64,000 nucleotides of DNA from Actinoplanes sichuanensis (GTDB taxonomy: Bacteria > Actinomycetota > Actinomycetes > Mycobacteriales > Micromonosporaceae), in contig NZ_AP028461.1 in assembly GCF_033097365.1 (NCBI RefSeq), forward strand, positions 7,936,001-8,000,000, given 5' to 3'. Within the stretch, counting starts at the first letter, position 1. Each line of letters opens with the position of its first letter. This document shows positions 58,305-64,000 of the stretch, one piece after another. Position numbers and translations under genes: made by a program. The notes beneath the pieces were generated by a model. It saw only the letters and a program-made list of their open reading frames with translations, had not been told where the DNA came from and ran no database searches.

Positions 58305-59456
58305 CTACGCGATGATCTTGACCTTCGCATGGACTTCAGACGAACGCGTGATGCCCACAGGTGTCCAGAGCAGCAGAGCCAGGCCGAACCAGACATAAAC
58401 GTTGGCGCCGAGCAACTCCATCGGCGGGATCGGGGGTTTCTCCCACAGCCAGGTGATGTGCGAGGTCATCAGCACATACGCCGCCGCGCCGAGGGCGAAC
58501 CGCGCCCGGTTCGAGTCGAACAGGAACAGGCAGCGCACCAGTGCCGGGATCACCCACACCCAGTGGTGGATCCAGGTGACCGGGCTGAGCAGGCAGCCCA
58601 CGATGCCGGTCAGCGCCAGCCCACCGACCACGTCCTCCGGCGCCCGCGCCACCCGCCACGCCCACAGCGCCAGGGTCGCCAGCACGCACACCAGCCACAC
58701 CTTCGACTCGATGGTGTCGATCGGCAGCCGGGCCAGGAACCCGCGCTCGGACTGGTTGGACACGATGTGCAGCACGCCCACCCGGTTGGTGTCCCACAGC
58801 GCCGAGGTCCAGAACTCCCGGGACTCGTCCGGGAAGAGCGCCCCGGCCAGCAGGGTGACACCGGTGGCGGTGCCGACCGCGGTGCCCAGGGCCCGCCAGC
58901 GCCTGGTGACCAGCAGGTAGAGGATGAAGACGCCGGGAGTGAGCTTGATCGCGGTGGCCAGGCCGATGCCGACGCCGGCCCATTTCCGGCCCCGGTCCAG
59001 CCCGAGGATCATGTCACCGGCGACCAGGGCCAGCAGCAGCGTGTTGACCTGGCCGAAACTGATCGTCTCGCGGACCGGCTCGAAGGACAGCGCCAGGCAG
59101 AAAGCGATCGCGAAGGCGAACTTGACCGGCCAGCCGCGGCGCTGGATCTCCGGCCCGGTCAGCCACCACACCAGCAGACCGGTGGTGATCACGGTGCCGA
59201 GGGTGGCCAGGATCATCACCATCAGCAGCGGCAGCACCGCCATCGGGGACATCACCAGGCCGGCGAAGGGCGGATAGGTGAAGCCGTACGGTGTACCGGG
59301 TCGCAGGAAGTCATAGACCATGCCGCCGTCACGGAACCAGTAGACGATCGCCCCGTGATAGACCCGGGAGTCGAAATACGAGTTACGGAACACCGCGAGA
59401 ACGACGAGTCCCACCGTGATCGACGCCAGGCCGATGACCATCGCTTTTCGCTTCAT
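58305..59456 (-). CDS. GT87-family polyprenol-phosphate mannosyltransferase-like membrane protein
   Basis: A 383-residue protein with about ten membrane helices. The first external loop holds FDSRVYHGAIVYWFRDGGMVYDFLRPGTPYGFTYPPFAGLV, with the conserved acidic residue pair and the GFTYPPFA motif of DUF2029/GT87 enzymes such as PimE. Later, FEPVRETISFGQVNTLLLALVAGD and SPVTWIHHWVW are also typical. These enzymes add alpha-1,2-mannose from polyprenyl-phosphate-mannose to glycolipids at the outer face of the membrane. Acceptor unknown. It is directly upstream of the esterase gene on the same strand. Confidence 0.82.
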   Translation of the reverse strand: MKRKAMVIGLASITVGLVVLAVFRNSYFDSRVYHGAIVYWFRDGGMVYDFLRPGTPYGFTYPPFAGLVMSPMAVLPLLMVMILATLGTVITTGLLVWWLTGPEIQRRGWPVKFAFAIAFCLALSFEPVRETISFGQVNTLLLALVAGDMILGLDRGRKWAGVGIGLATAIKLTPGVFILYLLVTRRWRALGTAVGTATGVTLLAGALFPDESREFWTSALWDTNRVGVLHIVSNQSERGFLARLPIDTIESKVWLVCVLATLALWAWRVARAPEDVVGGLALTGIVGCLLSPVTWIHHWVWVIPALVRCLFLFDSNRARFALGAAAYVLMTSHITWLWEKPPIPPMELLGANVYVWFGLALLLWTPVGITRSSEVHAKVKIIA

Positions 59457-59509
59457 GCAGCACTTTCCACGCCGCCGACACTACCGTGACGGCGCTGCCC
59501 GCCCCGCTG

Positions 59510-59713
59510 TCACCGACGGGCCGCCCGCTCGGCACGCTTGCGCTCGCGCTGCTCACGGGTATAACGCTTCCGGTTCTCCAGGTCTCGCTTCCACTGCTCG
59601 CGGGCGAAGTGGTCAGCGCCGTGGACCGCCCCCTTGGTCTGCGCCGGACCGATCATCGAGCGGAAGAACCAGTCGTCGAACGTCCGGTGGAACCAGGCCT
59701 TGAACCTCGACAC
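59510..59713 (-). CDS. Small basic protein (67 aa) divergent from the OhrR-type regulator
   Basis: GTG 59713 is chosen because GGGAGG lies 5 bases upstream. The protein starts SRFKAWFHRTFDDWFFRSMIGPAQTKGAVHGADHFAREQW and ends in a highly charged helix (RDLENRKRYTREQRERKRAERAARR). It diverges from the MarR-type gene, and the regulator's dyads lie in between, so it may be a target of that regulator. Function unknown. Confidence 0.6.
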   Translation of the reverse strand: MSRFKAWFHRTFDDWFFRSMIGPAQTKGAVHGADHFAREQWKRDLENRKRYTREQRERKRAERAARR

Positions 59714-59731
59714 GACGCCTCCCGATAATCG

Positions 59732-59766
59732 TTGGTGTGCCAATCATTTGTACACCAACTGTTGGT
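59732..59766. promoter_or_regulatory. Two overlapping dyads upstream of the OhrR-like gene (operator)
   Basis: TTGGTGT (59732-59738) and ACACCAA (59752-59758) form one inverted repeat with a 13-bp spacer. ACCAAC-T-GTTGGT (59754-59766) forms a second that overlaps the right arm and the first base of the -10 element. A MarR-family dimer bound here would block both divergent genes. Confidence 0.65.
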
Positions 59767-59771
59767 AGGCT
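59766..59771 (+). promoter_or_regulatory. -10 element (TAGGCT) of the leaderless OhrR-like gene
   Basis: Ends 8 bases before ATG 59780 and touches the second dyad, as expected for autorepression. Confidence 0.45.
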
Positions 59772-59779
59772 GGCCACCG

Positions 59780-60220
59780 ATGAGTGATCCGGTCCACGAC
59801 CCCCTGGCGCTGGAGCAGCAGGTCTGCTTCGCGTTGTCGGTGGCCGCCCGCAGCGTCGTGGCGATCTACCGCCCCCTACTCGAGCCGATGGGCCTGACCC
59901 ACCCGCAATATCTGGTGATGCTCGCCCTCTGGCAGCACTCCCCCCTGTCCGTGCGCCGCCTCAGCGAGCTGCTGCAACTCGACCCGGGCACACTCTCGCC
60001 GCTGCTCAAGCGTCTGGAGGCGATCGGCTACCTGCGCCGCGAGCGGGACCGGTCCGACGAGCGCAGCCTGGCCATCACCCTGACCGAGCGGGGCCGGGCG
60101 TTGCGGGCCGACGCCGAGAGGATCCCGCCCGCCGTGGTCGAGCGGCTCGGCATGCCGATCGAGGAGCTTCGCCGGGTGCACGAGGCGCTCACCCGGGTGA
60201 TAGCCGCCGCGACCGGGTGA
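59780..60220 (+). CDS. OhrR-like MarR-family redox regulator (146 aa)
   Basis: A MarR-type winged-helix repressor. The sequence LEQQVCFALSVAARSVVAIYRPLLEPMGLTHPQYLVMLALW has the N-terminal reactive Cys16 in the QxCFAL context of OhrR, and LQLDPGTLSPLLKRLEAIGYLRRERDRSDERSLAITLT is the recognition helix and wing (DERS box). Oxidation of Cys16 by organic hydroperoxides would release it from DNA. Its classical target, an ohr peroxidase gene, is not adjacent. ATG 59780 follows a -10 element by 8 bases, and two dyads overlap the promoter, so it is probably autoregulated. Confidence 0.85.
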   Translation: MSDPVHDPLALEQQVCFALSVAARSVVAIYRPLLEPMGLTHPQYLVMLALWQHSPLSVRRLSELLQLDPGTLSPLLKRLEAIGYLRRERDRSDERSLAITLTERGRALRADAERIPPAVVERLGMPIEELRRVHEALTRVIAAATG

Positions 60221-60243
60221 ATCACCACCCCATCCATCAGTCA

Positions 60244-60262
60244 CCGTCGTTGAGCACGACGG
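60244..60262. terminator. Short hairpin between the OhrR-like and zinc-ribbon genes
   Basis: CCGTCGT / ACGACGG with a 5-base loop, ending next to the ribosome binding site GGGAGG of the following gene. Either a weak terminator or a structure that affects translation of that gene. Confidence 0.4.
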
Positions 60263-60275
60263 GAGGACGAGCCGG

Positions 60276-60956
60276 ATGTGGATCTGCGTCAACTGCGGGG
60301 AACGCAACATCGGTGGGCCGGACGAGTGCCGAGTCTGCTCAGCGGTCCGGATCGTGTCGGTCTGGATCCCGGAGCCGGCCGAGCAACCCGCCCGCAGCCG
60401 GATACTGCCGGCCCTGCCGATCGCCGTCCTGGTCGGCGCCCTCGGCCTGGCCGCGGTGATCGGCGGCCCACGCCTGTTCAACTCCGGTCGGCCACGGACC
60501 GAACAGGCCGCGCTGCGAACCGCCGCACCGATCCTGGAAACCGTCCCCCTCGCCCTGGTCACCGCGCATCCACGGGTCGACCACCCGGGTGCGCCGGCGG
60601 TGGTGGCGATGCTCGACACCTACTTCCGGGGCATCAACGAGCGCGACTACCGGGCCGTCGCGACGATCCTCGACCCGGCCGGTGACATCGATCCCGGGGT
60701 GCCCGGCCAGTTACGCGCGTTCGCCGAGGGCACGTCGACCAGCCGGGACTCCGACGTCGTCCTGCTCGCCCTGACCGAGGCGTCCGCCGGGCGGCTCCGG
60801 GCCGAGGTGAGCTTCCGCAGCGAGCAGGCGACCGGACACGGGCCACCGGAACGGCCGGCCGAGACGTGCACCCGCTGGCAGGCCGTCTACCTGCTCACCG
60901 CCCACGGTGACGGCTACCGGATGCTGCGAGGCGACGCCACCAACCGGCCGTGCTGA
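60276..60956 (+). CDS. Zinc-ribbon membrane protein with extracytoplasmic NTF2-like domain (226 aa)
   Basis: The N-terminus MWICVNCGERNIGGPDECRVC is a RanBP2-type four-cysteine zinc ribbon. It is followed by one membrane helix (ILPALPIAVLVGALGLAAVIGG) and an outer domain (AMLDTYFRGINERDYRAVATILDPAG) that looks like an NTF2-like or SnoaL-type fold. A ribbon inside and a sensor-like domain outside are common in actinomycete cell-surface proteins. The start follows GGGAGGACG. It converges on glnE, with stops separated by only a few bases. Function unknown. Confidence 0.7.
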   Translation: MWICVNCGERNIGGPDECRVCSAVRIVSVWIPEPAEQPARSRILPALPIAVLVGALGLAAVIGGPRLFNSGRPRTEQAALRTAAPILETVPLALVTAHPRVDHPGAPAVVAMLDTYFRGINERDYRAVATILDPAGDIDPGVPGQLRAFAEGTSTSRDSDVVLLALTEASAGRLRAEVSFRSEQATGHGPPERPAETCTRWQAVYLLTAHGDGYRMLRGDATNRPC

Positions 60957-63908
60957 TCAGCTCTCCAGCACCCGCTCCATCGCCGCCCGGGAACGCCTGG
61001 TCAGCCGCAGGTACCGGTCCACGAACTCACCCGGGTCGCCGCCGCCCAGAAGGAGCACCGCGCCCGCCAGCTCGACCCCGTGCCGGGGCAACTGGTCGGT
61101 CGGCCGGCCGCGGACCAGTGTGAGGGCGTTGCGCACCTGCGCCGCGAGCGTCCAGCCGGCGGTCATCTCGGCCGCGTCCGCCTCGGAGATCTGGCCGCCC
61201 TCCGCCGCCGAGGCGAGCGCCTCCAGCGTCCGGGTCTTGCGCAGCTCCGGGACCGCGTGCGCGTTGCGCAGCTGGGTGACCTGCACCGCCCACTCGACGT
61301 CGGCCAGGCCGCCCCGGCCCAGCTTGGTGTGCGTGTTCGGATCGGCACCGCGGGGCAGCCGCTCGGTCTCCACCCGGGCCTTGATCCGCCGGATCTCGAC
61401 CACCTGCTCACGGGTGAGGCCACCGACCGGATAGCGGACGCCGTCGGCCAGCACCTCGAACCGCCGGCCCAGCTCGGCGTCACCGCAGACGAACCGGGCT
61501 CGCAGCAGCGCCTGCGCCTCCCACACCTTCGACCAGCGGTCGTAGTACTGCCGGTAGGCCTGCAGGCTGCGCACCAACGGACCCTGCCGGCCCTCCGGGC
61601 GCAGATCGGCGTCGACTCCGAGGGCCGGGTCCGGGGCGGGCGCGTTGAGCAGGCGGCGCATCTCCTCGGCGATCGCGTGCGCGGCCGCGCTGGCCTCCCC
61701 CTCCGGGATCCCGGCCGGCGGCTCGTAGACGAACAGCACGTCGGCGTCGGACGGGTAGCTCATCTCGTAGCTGCCGAGTCGGCCCATGCCGATCACCGCG
61801 AACCGCAGGCCCTCCGGAGCCGGTTTGGCCCGCTGGGCGATCCGCAACGCCGCGTTCAGCGTCGCGTCGGTCACGTCGGACAGCGCCATCCCGATCGCGT
61901 CCACCCCGAGCGGGCGGTCCGGGGCCAGGTCACCGCCCTGGCTCAGGATGTCGGCGCAGGCCAGCCGGAACAGCTCCCGGCGGCGCAGCGCCCGGACCGC
62001 GGCGATCGCCTTCACCGGGTCGGCGTGCCGATCGCCGGCCGCAGCGAAACCGTCCAGCAGCGACTCCCGGGGGCGAGGCTGCAACTCGACGTCCTCGGCC
62101 AGCAGGCGCAGCGCCTCCGGGTCGCGGGTGAGCAGGTCGGTCGCGTACCGGGACAGACTCAGCACCCGGGCCAGCCGGCGAGCCACCGGGCCGGCGTCGC
62201 GCAGCAACCGCAGATACCACGGCGTGCTGCCCAGCTTGTCCGATACCTGGCGGTAGTTGAGCAGGCCACGGTCCGGTTCCGGGGCGTCCGCGAAGTCCTG
62301 CAGCAGCATCGGCAGCAGCGTCCGCTGGATCGCCGCGGTACGGGTCACGCCACCGGTCAGCGCCTCCAGATGACGCAGGGCGCCCACCGGGTCGGCGAAT
62401 CCGAGGATCTCCAGACGTCGGCGGGCCGACTCCGGGGTCATCCGCAGCTCCTCGGCCGGCACCCGGGCGACCGCCTCCAGCAGCGGCCGGTAGAGCAGCT
62501 TCACATGCAGGCGGCGGACGTTGGCGGCGTGCCCCACCCAGTCCGAGCGGAACGACTCGACGGCGTCCCGGCCGGGCAGGGCGGTGTAGCCGAGAGCGGC
62601 CGCCAGCCAGCGCAGCCCGGCCGGATCGTCCGGCACGGTGTGCGTACGCTTGAGTTGTTGAAGTTGCAGCCGGTGCTCGACGCCGCGCAGGAAACGGTAA
62701 CCACGCAGCAGCGTCTCGCCGTCCTCGCGGCCGACGTAGCCGCCCGCGACCAGGGCGCGCAGCGCCGGGAGCGTCCCGCCGCAGCGCAGCGACTCGTCCA
62801 CCCGGCCGTGCACCAGCTGGAGCAGCTGCACCGCGAACTCGATGTCGCGCAGCCCACCCGGACCACGTTTGATCTCGCGGTCCAGCTCCTTCTTGGGCAC
62901 GTTGTCGATGATCTTGCGGCGCATGTCGCGGACGTCGGCGACCGCCTCCGGTCGCTCGGCGGCGTGCCACACCAGCGGCGCCAGGTCGGCGATCCACTCC
63001 TGCGCCAGGGGCAGGTCACCGGCGGCCGGACGAGCCTTGAGCAGCGCCTGGAACTCCCAGGTCCGGGCCCAGCGGCGGTAGTAGGCCTGGTGGCTGGCGA
63101 GGGTGCGGACCAGCGGACCGCGACTGCCCTCGGGACGCAGCGCGGCGTCCACCGGCCAGGCCACCTGCCCGCAGATCTCGATCAGCCGGGCGGCGATCGT
63201 GGTGCCCGCCGACAGGTCCTCGTCACCGGCGGCCACGAAGATCACATCGACGTCGGAGACGTAGTTGAGCTCGTTGCCGCCGCACTTGCCCATCGCGACG
63301 ACCGCGAGACGCGGCTCCGGCGTCGCCGCGGGCAGGCCCGCGACGGCGATCGCGTAGGCGGCGGCCAGCGTCTCGTCGGCCAGCCGGGACAGGGCGTCCA
63401 TGGTGGGTTCCAGACCGCGGCCCGCCGTCAGGTCGGCGGCGGCGATGCGCAAGAGCGAGATGCGGTACGCGGTACGCAATGCCGGCACTGTCAGCTGATC
63501 GAAATCGGCCAGCCCGCCGTCGGCATCCGGGGGCATGCCGCTCGTCCCGGTCGCCAGCGTCCGCCAGTGCCCCGGATTGGCCACCAGGTGGTCGCCGAGT
63601 GCCGACGACGCCCCGAGCACCGCGACCAGCCGCCGCCGCAGCCCGTGGTCGTCGGCCAGGGCGCCGAGCAGGTCCTCCGGTGGGGTGCCGGCGCGCTCGG
63701 CCGACTCCACCATCCGGTGCAGCTGGCGCAGCGCCACGTTGGGGTCGGCCGCCTTGGACAGCGCGTCCAGCAGCACCGCCGCCCGCTCGTCGGCCGGGGC
63801 CTGCGCCTCGGTGTCCCACAGCCGCAGCCCACCCGGCCCGAGCAGGTCGGTGGCGCGGGCGCCGTTGTCGGCGAAACCGTACCGGGCGAGGCGGGTGGGC
63901 CTGGTCAT
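60957..63908 (-). CDS. glnE: Bifunctional glutamine synthetase adenylyltransferase/deadenylase
   Basis: GlnE reversibly adenylylates GlnA on the Tyr of its DLYDLPPEE loop to match glutamine synthesis to nitrogen supply. The 983-residue protein has two nucleotidyltransferase domains. The N-terminal deadenylase contains GNELNYVSDVDVIFV and LRPEGSRGPLVRTLASH; the C-terminal adenylylase contains GSYEMSYPSDADVLFVYE and ADLRPEGRQGPLVRSLQAYRQYY. The DxD-type metal sites are intact in both. ATG 63908 overlaps the stop of the upstream gene (TGATG). In related genomes it is close to glnA; here 21 kb, including the integrated element, separates the two. Confidence 0.95.
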   Translation of the reverse strand: MTRPTRLARYGFADNGARATDLLGPGGLRLWDTEAQAPADERAAVLLDALSKAADPNVALRQLHRMVESAERAGTPPEDLLGALADDHGLRRRLVAVLGASSALGDHLVANPGHWRTLATGTSGMPPDADGGLADFDQLTVPALRTAYRISLLRIAAADLTAGRGLEPTMDALSRLADETLAAAYAIAVAGLPAATPEPRLAVVAMGKCGGNELNYVSDVDVIFVAAGDEDLSAGTTIAARLIEICGQVAWPVDAALRPEGSRGPLVRTLASHQAYYRRWARTWEFQALLKARPAAGDLPLAQEWIADLAPLVWHAAERPEAVADVRDMRRKIIDNVPKKELDREIKRGPGGLRDIEFAVQLLQLVHGRVDESLRCGGTLPALRALVAGGYVGREDGETLLRGYRFLRGVEHRLQLQQLKRTHTVPDDPAGLRWLAAALGYTALPGRDAVESFRSDWVGHAANVRRLHVKLLYRPLLEAVARVPAEELRMTPESARRRLEILGFADPVGALRHLEALTGGVTRTAAIQRTLLPMLLQDFADAPEPDRGLLNYRQVSDKLGSTPWYLRLLRDAGPVARRLARVLSLSRYATDLLTRDPEALRLLAEDVELQPRPRESLLDGFAAAGDRHADPVKAIAAVRALRRRELFRLACADILSQGGDLAPDRPLGVDAIGMALSDVTDATLNAALRIAQRAKPAPEGLRFAVIGMGRLGSYEMSYPSDADVLFVYEPPAGIPEGEASAAAHAIAEEMRRLLNAPAPDPALGVDADLRPEGRQGPLVRSLQAYRQYYDRWSKVWEAQALLRARFVCGDAELGRRFEVLADGVRYPVGGLTREQVVEIRRIKARVETERLPRGADPNTHTKLGRGGLADVEWAVQVTQLRNAHAVPELRKTRTLEALASAAEGGQISEADAAEMTAGWTLAAQVRNALTLVRGRPTDQLPRHGVELAGAVLLLGGGDPGEFVDRYLRLTRRSRAAMERVLES

Positions 63909-64000
63909 CACTGCCCCAGAAGTGGCAGGGTCCGCCCGGTCCCGGGGTTCGGTATGTCGGCGTCGGCGAGCCGACCCTGCGCGAGCGCGGCGAACCGGAC
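63908..64000 (-). CDS. C-terminal end of an unidentified protein upstream of glnE (partial)
   Basis: The last 30 codons of a minus-strand frame, RFAALAQGRLADADIPNPGTG then RTLPLLGQ, end in TGA at 63908-63910, overlapping the glnE ATG. The coupling suggests a real gene co-transcribed with glnE. The sequence does not look like the C-terminus of glutamine synthetase GlnA2, which follows glnE in mycobacteria; I cannot name it. Confidence 0.5.
   Translation of the reverse strand, partial: VRFAALAQGRLADADIPNPGTGRTLPLLGQ

Overview
The window comes from a high-GC actinomycete, most likely a member of the Micromonosporaceae close to Actinoplanes (moderate confidence, from gene content and order, not from a database search). 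Its backbone follows the gene order I know from Mycobacterium tuberculosis Rv2213-Rv2221c: leucyl aminopeptidase, dihydrolipoyl acyltransferase, a TIGR01777 epimerase-like protein, lipB, lipA, a DUF4191 protein, an RDD protein, glnA and glnE. Blocks of accessory DNA interrupt this backbone.

1-13.5 kb: end of pepA, then lpdA and sucB (E3 and E2 of 2-oxoacid dehydrogenases), an SDR-like protein, two tandem paralogous polytopic membrane proteins, lipB, a beta-propeller protein, an archaeal-type aspartyl-tRNA synthetase preceded by a well-formed translational T-box riboswitch, and lipA. LipB and LipA make the lipoyl group that SucB carries. 13.5-19.2 kb: a repeat-rich non-coding stretch, a giant LuxR-type ATPase regulator with in-frame low-complexity insertions and a newly noticed 46-codon coupled leader gene, and the DUF4191 gene.

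19.4-37.2 kb: a complete type VII (ESX) secretion locus: eccA (with an unusual beta-helix N-terminus), eccE, an associated protein, a sigma/anti-sigma pair, eccC, eccD, eccB, a mycosin that has lost all its catalytic residues, two WXG100-type proteins and two large candidate substrates. It is followed by the RDD gene and glnA.

39.15-49.95 kb: a 10.8-kb integrated element inserted exactly in the last codons of glnA, bounded by a 17-bp direct repeat and with 11-bp-phased candidate integrase arm sites at both ends. It carries a tyrosine integrase, a repressor, an excisionase-like protein, a DUF3631 ATPase, a lone P27-type small terminase, several small unknown proteins, a 1.2-kb repeat-dense non-coding region and a right-end cargo operon. 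It has no structural, large-terminase or conjugation genes. I infer a phage-satellite-like element; it is the best candidate for an undescribed system here. The element supplies the last base and stop codon of glnA and leaves the native glnA terminator 10.8 kb downstream.

50-64 kb: backbone or flanking genes: a YdcF-like protein, a SARP/AfsR-like regulator, a DrrAB-type ABC exporter, a secreted phytase-like esterase, a GT87 mannosyltransferase-like protein, an OhrR-type redox regulator, a zinc-ribbon protein and glnE, whose product adenylylates the glutamine synthetase made by glnA.
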